Source: Bacillota bacterium (GTDB lineage: Bacteria; Bacillota; Clostridia; Lachnospirales; Lachnospiraceae). Taken from it: a DNA stretch of 17,850 nucleotides. The translations under genes and the position numbers were made by a program. The stretch lies in assembly GCA_023387655.1 (NCBI GenBank), contig JAEWHR010000175.1, forward strand, positions 1-17,850, in the 5' to 3' direction. Below the pieces are notes generated by a model. The model saw only the letters and a list, made by a program, of their open reading frames with translations. It was not told the origin of the DNA and ran no database searches. Shown here in pieces: positions 1 to 6,130 of this stretch; the first letter of the stretch is position 1; every line of letters starts with the position of its first letter.

Positions 1-1056
1 CAGATGCTCTTATTTGCTAAGGCACTTGGCGAAGGAGATTTTACATTCAATACTTATGTGAAAGGTCAAGATGAACTAGCAAATTTGTCGAATTCACTTA
101 ACAGTGCAAGGGAAAAATTAAGAGATCTAGTAAAGGTTATTTCTGATCAAACACAGGAAGTTTCTGCTTCAAGTGAAGAACTATCAGCAACTCTAGAAGA
201 GATGTCAAGTACTTTTACACAAATTGATTCTAATGTATCTTCTATTGTAGGGAGTATTCAAGAAATAAATGTTACTACTGAAGAGTTATCTGCAACTGTT
301 ATCCAAGTAGATTCAGGCATAACTCAATTAGCCTCTGATTCTACCGAAAGTAATGATGAAGCATTTAAGATTAAGAATAGAGCTATGGATATAAAAAATA
401 GAGGTGCCAAATCGAAGGAATTGGCGGAACAGTTAAGCAAAGAGAAAAACGATATGATTTTAGAATCGATTGAGCAAAGTAAGGTTGTGGAAGAAATTAT
501 AGGATTTACACAATCAATTGCTGAAATAGCGAATCGTACCAATCTTCTTGCGCTAAATGCAGCGATAGAGGCCGCGAGAGCAGGTGAGCATGGAAGAGGA
601 TTTGCAGTAGTTGCTGACGAGATACGATCACTAGCTGAAAAATCTACAAGCGATGTTAATAATATTCAAAACGTTGTTTCAAATGTAAAAGATGCAGTTA
701 CAAACCTAACGATTCATTCCAAGGATTTGCTAGACTTTATTAATGGGCAGGTTAAGGATGATTATCAGTTATTGATAGATACAGGGGTTAATTATGATAA
801 TGATTCCAGCTATGTAAGTAATTTATCGAATAGCATAGCTGCAATGTCTGAAGAGTTAAATGCATCAACGAATGAAATTGCAAATGTTACTCAAACAATA
901 ACTTCAAATATAGAAGCTACATCCAATAGTTCGGGAGAAATATTAAACAGTATAGATCAGATTGCAGTTGCAATGGATGGGGTTGCAGAGACAGCACAAC
1001 ACCAAGCACAAATTGCAGAAAAGTTATCTCATATGATTCTACAGTTTAAAATCTAA
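1..1056 (+). CDS. Methyl-accepting chemotaxis protein, 3' part (5' end outside window)
   Basis: This is the cytoplasmic signalling part of a chemoreceptor, which couples ligand sensing to the CheA/CheW array. The reading frame is open from the first base, and the first ATG at position 4 lies inside a HAMP-like segment, so the true start and the sensor and membrane parts are upstream of the window. Visible in order are the end of a HAMP domain (around DELANLSNSLNSAREKL), a long heptad-rich coiled coil, the conserved hairpin tip at about codons 175-215 (NRTNLLALNAAIEAARAGE, then GRGFAVVADEIRSLAEKS), and a return coiled coil ending QAQIAEKLSHMILQFKI. The tip motif is diagnostic of the family. 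Nothing visible gives the ligand. A hairpin terminator lies about 170 bases downstream. The gene has no evident link to the metal cluster that follows. Confidence 0.95.
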   Translation, partial: QMLLFAKALGEGDFTFNTYVKGQDELANLSNSLNSAREKLRDLVKVISDQTQEVSASSEELSATLEEMSSTFTQIDSNVSSIVGSIQEINVTTEELSATVIQVDSGITQLASDSTESNDEAFKIKNRAMDIKNRGAKSKELAEQLSKEKNDMILESIEQSKVVEEIIGFTQSIAEIANRTNLLALNAAIEAARAGEHGRGFAVVADEIRSLAEKSTSDVNNIQNVVSNVKDAVTNLTIHSKDLLDFINGQVKDDYQLLIDTGVNYDNDSSYVSNLSNSIAAMSEELNASTNEIANVTQTITSNIEATSNSSGEILNSIDQIAVAMDGVAETAQHQAQIAEKLSHMILQFKI

Positions 1057-1095
1057 GTGGTTTAGAAACTAGAAATATATGATGTAAAAGAATAT

Positions 1096-1193
1096 AAGTT
1101 CAAAAGAATATTAATCCAAAACAATTGAAGTTCAAAAGGAATATAAAACCAAAATAACCGAAGTTCAAAAGGAATATATATTCAAAATAATAT
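1096..1193. repeat. Tandem repeat, about three units of 32-33 bp
   Basis: Three units start at 1096, 1128 and 1161. Each begins AAGTTCAAAAG, continues into GAATAT, and has a CAAAA(T/C)AA-like tail. The first unit lacks one G and differs most. The units abut directly with no unique spacers, so this is not a CRISPR array. It lies just after the chemoreceptor gene and before its terminator. Confidence 0.75.
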
Positions 1194-1228
1194 ATCATCT
1201 AAAGATATATGTAGTGATGAATATAAAG

Positions 1229-1280
1229 AAAGAAGTAGTGTATAGTTAATATCTAAACACTACTTCTTTGTTGTTTTCAA
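1229..1280 (+). terminator. Hairpin terminator after the chemoreceptor gene
   Basis: A perfect 12-bp inverted repeat (AAAGAAGTAGTG at 1229-1240 and CACTACTTCTTT at 1258-1269) with a 17-nt loop is followed by GTTGTTTTC. The T-tract is broken, so termination may be moderate. It sits between convergent genes and could also serve the minus-strand operon that ends at 1401. Confidence 0.65.
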
Positions 1281-1400
1281 GATGAAATTGCTATATCTTT
1301 AAAATAATCTAAAACTTCGAGACCCTTGTTGAAACCTATCTAACGAGTAGATAATTATAATAGAACGTGATTTCTCTCGGATAAACGTAAAACTATAAAA

Positions 1401-2327
1401 TCAACTTTCTCTAAGCGTAAGTCTGACAATATGATTTAGATAACGTATGAATACATAGAAAACAATTAAGGTTGCAATGATTTCTTCTGTTTTTACTAAT
1501 ACTGATAAAAATCCAAACGTATGACCTTGAGAGATAAGATAAGCATTGCTTGATTTTAAAGCAATGGCGGAAATCACCAATGGAAATGTGAATCCTGAAT
1601 AACTTGGATAAAACTTTAATTTTAGTAATGGAATTAATTTTATTACAGCTACCAAATAGATTACTTGAGATAATATTAATAAAAATACCAAAAGTAACAT
1701 GTGCTTCGTTTTGAAAGAATTTATGTAGCCGGCTAAACATAAAGAACCAGGTGCTGAGAAGATAATAAGCGTTGGTAGTGCTGGTTCAGGGATGTTTTTC
1801 ACAAACAAAACACGTTTCACAACAATAGGTATTAAAATTAAATAACTAAGGAAAGCAAAACAAAAAGCGATTTGCCCAATCGTCTGATTAAAGGCTTTTC
1901 CAGTAACAGCAGCTACTGCGATTCCAACGTAAACAATAAACCAGCTAGGAAATACTTCCATAATATTAAAATGTAAAACAAATCTTCTTGTAAAATAAAT
2001 GATAAGTATAATATGAAGTAAAATAGAAGCAATCCAGATACCATAAGCCACCTCTTGATTATACGGCTTTATATAAGTGGCTAGTAGCATGATACTCATA
2101 GTATAGTTAGGAAATATGGAAGCACCAATAGGTGTAGATAACTCTTTTTTTAACCCTGAAAAGCCACATAAAAACTTTATAGTAGTAAGGATAAAAAGGC
2201 TTGCTGATAGCACACCTAATATGGTTTTATATACCTTACCATAAGGCTCTAATAAATTGCCTAAGGATGCAAAACTAAGCATAAGTCCGACGATAGGCAT
2301 TGGTATTTTGTTTAAAAAGCGATTCAT
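1401..2327 (-). CDS. TDT-family transporter (TehA/SLAC1-like fold)
   Basis: This is a 308-residue integral membrane protein with about ten hydrophobic segments, matching the tellurite-resistance/dicarboxylate transporter (TDT) family in length and pattern. Family-like signatures are IPMPIVGLMLSFASLGNLL near the N-terminus, ASIFPNYTMSIMLLATY near residues 70-85, and FPSWFIVYVGIAV at about 126-138. The family includes TehA, malate permeases, SLAC1 anion channels and the sulfite exporter Ssu1, so the substrate cannot be read from sequence; a small anion is the reasonable guess. The ATG overlaps the stop codon of the upstream C_GCAxxG gene by one base (TAATG), which implies translational coupling. 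The operon is divergent from a selenium-type LysR gene, so an oxyanion or sulfur/selenium anion role is an attractive but unproven inference. Confidence 0.85.
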   Translation of the reverse strand: MNRFLNKIPMPIVGLMLSFASLGNLLEPYGKVYKTILGVLSASLFILTTIKFLCGFSGLKKELSTPIGASIFPNYTMSIMLLATYIKPYNQEVAYGIWIASILLHIILIIYFTRRFVLHFNIMEVFPSWFIVYVGIAVAAVTGKAFNQTIGQIAFCFAFLSYLILIPIVVKRVLFVKNIPEPALPTLIIFSAPGSLCLAGYINSFKTKHMLLLVFLLILSQVIYLVAVIKLIPLLKLKFYPSYSGFTFPLVISAIALKSSNAYLISQGHTFGFLSVLVKTEEIIATLIVFYVFIRYLNHIVRLTLRES

Positions 2328-2815
2328 TATATCTCTCCGTTGCTTTCCTTTATTTTTATTTTGCCATCTTCAATCAACTGTGTTGCAACCCACTGCGCAA
2401 CCTTACCAGTAATGGCAATACAATGTTGCTTTCTCTCAGGAGATTGGAAGTTATCACCGTTCCATTGACGTGTAATTACTCGGCAACATAAAGAACCGTA
2501 TTCTTCCTTAATATAATCGTGAAGTGCCTTGGCTTTTTCGAACATTTTTGGATTCATCGGTTCACCATGAACTCTACCATATACCATACCAAGAGCCATT
2601 TCACCACCTGATACTGCTCCACATAAACACTGTGCTTTTCCTAAGCCAACTGGAAAACCAGAAGCTAATCTTACTATTTCCTCAGGATATGGTTTTTCTA
2701 ATGCATCATTGATAGTTTGAACAACGGCTTCAGAACAGAAAAATTCACCATTTCTAAAATAATTTTCTGCAGTTTCTCTAATAGTTTCTACATATTGTTT
2801 TTCTTGATCATTCAT
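2327..2815 (-). CDS. C_GCAxxG_C_C family protein (redox/metal-binding cysteine protein)
   Basis: This 162-residue soluble protein carries the spaced cysteine pattern of the C_GCAxxG_C_C family: Cys27 in FFCSEAV, Cys63 and Cys65 in QCLCGAVSGGEMALG, the pair Cys110-Cys111, and Cys132 near the C-terminus. The glycine-rich stretch after Cys65 followed by ALGMVYGR is the core signature. Members often sit beside redox or transport genes and their biochemical role is poorly defined; metal or Fe-S binding is usually supposed from the cysteines. The start at 2815 is supported by GAGAGG on the minus strand at 2830-2825, nine bases upstream. The gene is first in an operon with the TDT transporter (one-base overlap). 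Its 5' leader runs into a ten-unit tandem repeat. Confidence 0.85.
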   Translation of the reverse strand: MNDQEKQYVETIRETAENYFRNGEFFCSEAVVQTINDALEKPYPEEIVRLASGFPVGLGKAQCLCGAVSGGEMALGMVYGRVHGEPMNPKMFEKAKALHDYIKEEYGSLCCRVITRQWNGDNFQSPERKQHCIAITGKVAQWVATQLIEDGKIKIKESNGEI

Positions 2816-2853
2816 TTCATAGGACCTCTCATTTGTTTTTATTAATGTTGGTT

Positions 2854-3074
2854 AAGTTTATAACTAGCATTTTAAAAGTTTATAACTAGCATTTTAAAAG
2901 TTTGTTACTAGCACTTTGATAAGTTTGTTACTAACTTTGACAAGTTTGTTACTAACTTTGACAAGTTTGTAATTAGCACATTGATAAGTTTGTTACTAGT
3001 GCTTTGGTAAGTATGTAACTACATTTTAAAAGTTTGTTACTTACATTTTACTAAGTTAGTTATGCACATTTTGA
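2854..3074. repeat. Tandem array of ten units of 21-23 bp
   Basis: Units start at 2854, 2876, 2898, 2921, 2942, 2963, 2986, 3009, 3030 and 3053. Each begins AAGTT(T/A) and most follow AAGTTTRTWACTA(GCA), then a T-rich tail such as TTTTAA or TTTGAT. Units 1 and 2 are identical, and units 4 and 5 are identical (21 bp) and contain the inverted half-sites AAGTT and AACTT. The period is close to two helical turns, so a bound protein would recur on one face of the DNA. The array lies in or upstream of the leader of the minus-strand operon. Confidence 0.85.
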
Positions 3075-3154
3075 AATTTTTTAAGAGCTTAGCAGTTTCA
3101 AAGTTTATATAAAAAACAAACAATTGATACTTAAACTTAAGCAACCAGCTACGA

Positions 3155-3182
3155 TTCTACCATAGAAATTTACCACGGTAAA
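3155..3182. promoter_or_regulatory. Two adjacent short palindromes
   Basis: TTCTA-CCA-TAGAA (3155-3167) and TTTACC-AC-GGTAAA (3169-3182) lie one base apart in the divergent region. They are operator-like dyads of unknown function. In this AT-rich DNA one such palindrome could be chance; two in tandem are less likely to be. Confidence 0.35.
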
Positions 3183-3209
3183 ATTCATATTCTATATATT
3201 ATTTTTTTA

Positions 3210-3230
3210 TTTATAGAAAAAATCTATAAA
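3210..3230. promoter_or_regulatory. LysR-type operator (T-N11-A box)
   Basis: A perfect 7-bp inverted repeat (TTTATAG, 7-base spacer, CTATAAA) contains ATAG-N7-CTAT, the T-N11-A form typical of LysR-type regulators. It lies just upstream of the -35 of the lysR promoter and between two divergent transcription units, as expected for an autoregulating LysR protein. The link to this particular regulator is inferred from position. Confidence 0.55.
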
Positions 3231-3236
3231 TATAAA

Positions 3237-3265
3237 TTGATAAAACAAAATGAGTATGTTATATT
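3237..3265 (+). promoter_or_regulatory. Sigma-A promoter of the lysR gene
   Basis: TTGATA (3237-3242), a 17-base spacer and TATATT (3260-3265) match the sigma-A consensus at five of six positions in each box. The predicted start is near 3272, about 29 bases before the lysR ATG. Confidence 0.6.
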
Positions 3266-3300
3266 ATTCGAGGATGATTAACTGAAAGCAGGTATGTAAA

Positions 3301-4200
3301 ATGGAATTAAAGCAACTAGAAGCATTTGTTAAGGTTGTCGAACTACAAAGTTTTTCTAAGGCAGCAGAGAGATTATATCTTACACAGCCAACCATCAGTG
3401 CACACATTGTATCCCTAGAGAAAGAGTTTGGTTTGAAGTTTTTAGACCGTACTACAAAAAATGTACGTACGACTGTGGCAGGGGAGAGGTTGTATGAGTA
3501 TGCCAAAGAAATATTGGCAATAAAGGAAGAGTTGTATCAAGGGTTTGGAAGAGAGGGAAAGGAAGAACAAAGTATCGATATTGCAGGTTCTACTATTCCA
3601 TCTCAGTATATATTACCGGAACTGATACAGGCATATCAAAAAGAAAATGCGAAGGTCCGCTTTACCATTAATCATGGTGACAGTGATCATGTGATTGGAG
3701 AAATCTTAAAGCACAGGGCAACCATTGGTTTTGTAGGAATTAAAAGCAAAGATGACAGATTGCGTTATATTCCATTTTATGAGGATAAGCTTGTGGTAGT
3801 AACCCCTAATGAAGATCATTATCGTGAATTATTAGAGGGAGATTGTTCCTTTGAAGAATTGATGAAAGAGCCTATTATTTTGAGGGAGAATGGATCTGGT
3901 ACGAAGAAGACAGCCGAAAGATTCTTGGAATCAAAGAATATAGATATAGAGAAACTTAATGTTGTAGCTATGATAAATGATCAAGAGATTATTAAAAAAT
4001 CTGTAAGTAGAGGAATGGGTATTACCATAATGTCTAAAAAAGCAGCATTAGACTATGTAGAGGATGGTAAAATTCTGTTATATGAACCAGAAGATAAGAA
4101 AGTTACAAGAACTCTTTATATTGTGTATGCAAAGCGCAAAAAATTCAATCGGTTGGAAAGAACGTTTATCGACTTTTGTAGCCAATATTATGTACAGTAA
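3301..4200 (+). CDS. LysR-family transcriptional regulator, selenium-metabolism type
   Basis: This 299-residue protein has the LysR layout: an N-terminal winged helix-turn-helix (residues 1-60, with FSKAAERLYLTQPTISAHI as the HTH) and a type-2 periplasmic-binding-like effector domain (about residues 88-295). Length and start are normal for the family; the ATG follows a modest GCAGGT site. Its opening (MELKQLEAFVKVVELQSFS) resembles the LysR subgroup found beside selD and other selenium genes in Clostridia, and its position next to this cluster agrees. The effector is unknown; a selenium, sulfur or molybdenum signal is an inference. It could act on itself, on the divergent C_GCAxxG/TDT operon, and on the cofactor operon downstream. 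A candidate T-N11-A operator lies at 3210-3230. Confidence 0.9.
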   Translation: MELKQLEAFVKVVELQSFSKAAERLYLTQPTISAHIVSLEKEFGLKFLDRTTKNVRTTVAGERLYEYAKEILAIKEELYQGFGREGKEEQSIDIAGSTIPSQYILPELIQAYQKENAKVRFTINHGDSDHVIGEILKHRATIGFVGIKSKDDRLRYIPFYEDKLVVVTPNEDHYRELLEGDCSFEELMKEPIILRENGSGTKKTAERFLESKNIDIEKLNVVAMINDQEIIKKSVSRGMGITIMSKKAALDYVEDGKILLYEPEDKKVTRTLYIVYAKRKKFNRLERTFIDFCSQYYVQ

Positions 4201-4477
4201 AGATCCCTATTTGAAAAATAGACTATATGAGCAGGTAGATTAATTTATAATTAAGAATACCTGTAAACAAATTAAAGCTTGCATTGCCGCATACGGTAGA
4301 GGTGCAATGCGAATACATCTACGATGCTAACTTGAGAACATTAGAATAGATGTTTTCCACCTATCGTAATGATAGAAGTGCATTTAGTAGGAAAAAATCA
4401 CACGAAGTTTAGAGAAATTAATTGATAATACAAGCTTCGTATACGCAAAAAGGCGTGTTTGAATGGAGGATAATTTT
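4201..4477 (+). promoter_or_regulatory. Highly structured leader of the cofactor operon (riboswitch-like candidate)
   Basis: This 277-base gap between lysR and the MoeA-like gene can form a run of hairpins. CTATTT/AAATAG is at 4207-4221. CAGGTA/TACCTG with an inner TTAAT/ATTAA is at 4232-4263. GCATTG/CAATGC with an inner CCG-CATA-CGG is at 4281-4310. ACATCTA/TAGATGT with an inner CTAA/TTAG is at 4315-4353. CAC-CTATC/GATAG-GTG is at 4358-4380. ACGAAG/CTTCGT is at 4402-4440, and ACGC/GCGT at 4443-4456 comes just before the GGAGG. ACACG (4400-4404) can alternatively pair with CGTGT (4454-4458). Position and complexity suggest a cis-acting RNA, perhaps of the molybdenum-cofactor riboswitch class, but I could not align it to that consensus. 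A lone TATAAT (4246-4251) could be a -10 box. Confidence 0.45.
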
Positions 4478-5503
4478 ATGAAATTGATAAAGACAGAAGA
4501 TGCAGTTGGACATGTTTTATGCCATGATATGACTCAAATTATTAAAGGAGTAACAAAGGATGCTATTTTTCGAAAAGGACATGTTGTTACGAAGGAGGAT
4601 ATCCCTGTCTTATTGTCCATAGGTAAAGATCATTTATATGTATGGGAAAAAGAAGAAGGAAAGCTTCATGAGAATGAAGGAGCAGAGATTTTATGTTCTA
4701 TCTGCAAAGGTGATAATATTGAGAGAAGTAATGTAAAAGAAGGGAAAATCGACCTCTACGCAGAGTGTGATGGGCTTTTCAAAGTAAATACCGAGCTACT
4801 TAATAAGATTAATTCTTTTGGAGATATGATGATTGCTACTAGACATGGCAATTTTCCTGTGAAGCGAGGGGACAAATTAGCGGGAACTAGAATTATTCCT
4901 CTTATTATTGAAGAAGAGAAAATGATGAAAGCAAAAGAGTTAGTAGGAGAAGAAAAAATTCTTGAAGTAAAGCCTTTTCTTCATAAAAAAGTAGGTATTG
5001 TTACTACTGGAAACGAAGTGTTTTACGGAAGAATTAAGGATGAGTTTACTCCTGTTATTATAAATAAATTAAAGGAATACAGCACAGAAATTGTGGAACA
5101 TGTAATTTTAAATGATGATCACGAAAAGATTACAGAGGCTATCTTAAATTTAATTCATAAAGGAGCAGATTTTGTTATCTGTACTGGTGGTATGAGTGTT
5201 GATCCGGATGATAAAACACCACTTGCGATTAAAAATACTGGGGCTGAAATTATTACTTATGGTGCACCGGTATTACCAGGGGCTATGTTCCTTTTATCTT
5301 ACTTCAATGGAGATGTCCCAGTAATTGGTCTGCCAGGCTGTGTTATGTATTCTAAACGAACCATATTTGATCTGATGCTCCCAAGACTTATGGCAGGAGA
5401 GAAAATCACGTACGAAGAGATATCTAAAATAGGACATGGAGGACTTTGCTTGTCTTGTGATATCTGTACGTTCCCTAACTGTGGTTTTGGTAAGGGAATG
5501 TAG
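4478..5503 (+). CDS. MoeA-like molybdopterin-binding protein with C-terminal cysteine cluster
   Basis: This protein has 341 residues from the chosen ATG. The ATG at 4463 is rejected because it lies inside the Shine-Dalgarno (ATGGAGG); GGAGG at 4465-4469 sits eight bases before the ATG at 4478. The C-terminal half is a MoaB/Mog-type molybdopterin-binding domain: GIVTTGNEVFYGR at about residues 171-183, CTGGMSVDPDDKTP at about 233-246 and VIGLPGCVMYSKRTIFDLMLPR. The N-terminal half does not show the other recognisable MoeA domains, so this is a MoeA-like protein rather than complete MoeA molybdenum insertase. The C-terminus carries Cys324-x2-Cys327-x2-Cys330-x4-Cys335, ending FGKGM, a possible Fe-S or metal site. 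It begins the plus-strand cofactor cluster. A role in molybdopterin handling or metal insertion is inferred. Confidence 0.9.
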   Translation: MKLIKTEDAVGHVLCHDMTQIIKGVTKDAIFRKGHVVTKEDIPVLLSIGKDHLYVWEKEEGKLHENEGAEILCSICKGDNIERSNVKEGKIDLYAECDGLFKVNTELLNKINSFGDMMIATRHGNFPVKRGDKLAGTRIIPLIIEEEKMMKAKELVGEEKILEVKPFLHKKVGIVTTGNEVFYGRIKDEFTPVIINKLKEYSTEIVEHVILNDDHEKITEAILNLIHKGADFVICTGGMSVDPDDKTPLAIKNTGAEIITYGAPVLPGAMFLLSYFNGDVPVIGLPGCVMYSKRTIFDLMLPRLMAGEKITYEEISKIGHGGLCLSCDICTFPNCGFGKGM

Positions 5504-5551
5504 TAATTGATAGGTACGTCTGATTGAAGAAGTATAGAATGGAGAAAAAAG

Positions 5552-6034
5552 ATGGACTTTACACATTTTGATCATAATGGTAATGCGGTAATGGTTGATG
5601 TAAGTGATAAACAGACAACAGAACGAGAAGCTATTGCCATAGGAAGAATTAAAGTTAGCAAAGAATGTTTCGATGCAGTAAAAAATGGTACTGCAAAAAA
5701 AGGTGATGTTCTTGGTGTAGCTAGAATAGCAGGAATTATGGGAGCGAAAAAAACATCCGAACTAATTCCATTATGTCATATCTTAAATCTTACAAAAGTA
5801 TCCATAGATTTTAAAATGTTTGAGGATACCTTTGAAATTGAAGCAGTATGTACTGTAAAAGTGTTAGGTAAAACTGGTGTAGAGATGGAAGCTATGACAG
5901 GTGTGAGTGTTGCCTTATTAACGATTTATGATATGTGCAAAGCGATTGATAAAACCATGGAGATAGGTTCAATATATCTTGCTGAAAAAACTGGTGGAAA
6001 AAGCGGATATTTTAGCAATCGCAAAGAGAATTAG
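5552..6034 (+). CDS. moaC: Cyclic pyranopterin monophosphate synthase MoaC
   Basis: MoaC converts 3',8-cyclo-7,8-dihydro-GTP, made by MoaA, into cyclic pyranopterin monophosphate, the first stable intermediate of molybdenum cofactor synthesis. The 160-residue length is normal. Family motifs are MVDVSDKQTTEREAIA near the N-terminus, ELIPLCHILNLTK in the middle (the usual LIPLCHPL with Ile for Pro), and VEMEAMTGVSVALLTIYDMCKA with the active-site lysine region near the C-terminus. The ATG at 5552 is preceded by GAATGGAG with a seven-base spacer. It lies 48 bases after the MoeA-like gene and before moaA, as expected for co-transcription. No odd features are seen. Confidence 0.97.
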   Translation: MDFTHFDHNGNAVMVDVSDKQTTEREAIAIGRIKVSKECFDAVKNGTAKKGDVLGVARIAGIMGAKKTSELIPLCHILNLTKVSIDFKMFEDTFEIEAVCTVKVLGKTGVEMEAMTGVSVALLTIYDMCKAIDKTMEIGSIYLAEKTGGKSGYFSNRKEN

Positions 6035-6100
6035 GGTTAATTGTTAAAATAGGTTTATCGGTAATTTTGTAACGAAACAAAGTTACTATTGTAATAGAAA

Positions 6101-6130
6101 GGCACGAAAGAGCCGGAATAGAGGTTAAAA
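6101..6130 (+). promoter_or_regulatory. Hairpin plus GGAATAGAGG ribosome-binding module before moaA
   Basis: A short stem GGC (6101-6103)/GCC (6112-6114) runs directly into GGAATAGAGG (6115-6124), five bases before the moaA ATG. The same layout, with identical length from first G to ATG (29 bases), precedes modC. Upstream, GTAAC (6069-6073) can pair with GTTAC (6082-6086). Confidence 0.45.

Larger units (their letters stand above)
1057..1400. other. Intergenic region between convergent mcp and TDT genes
   Basis: No coding sequence is seen. The region holds a three-unit tandem repeat (1096-1193), a strong 12-bp stem terminator (1229-1269), and a small 6-bp hairpin (TATCTA-ACGAG-TAGATA, about 1337-1353). 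The rest is AT-rich sequence without recognisable signals. Confidence 0.7.
2816..3300. other. Divergent regulatory region between C_GCAxxG/TDT operon and lysR
   Basis: No gene is seen in these 485 bases. From left to right they hold the minus-strand ribosome-binding site (2825-2830), a ten-unit tandem repeat (2854-3074), two adjacent small palindromes (TTCTA-CCA-TAGAA at 3155-3167 and TTTACC-AC-GGTAAA at 3169-3182), a LysR-type operator (3210-3230) and the lysR promoter (3237-3265). A possible weak minus-strand promoter is TTAAGT (3134-3129) with TATATA (3111-3106) at a 17-base spacing. Confidence 0.7.

Noticed and set aside
2854..3074. CRISPR array
   Set aside because: Units are 21-23 bp and abut directly with no unique spacers, and no cas gene is in the window. 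The same holds for the arrays at 1096 and 9861.
4463..4477. Start of the MoeA-like gene at 4463
   Set aside because: That ATG is part of the ATGGAGG ribosome-binding site; the next in-frame ATG at 4478 has ideal spacing.
4201..4477. Definite molybdenum-cofactor riboswitch call
   Set aside because: Position and structure fit, but I could not align the known consensus by eye, so it is reported only as a structured leader.
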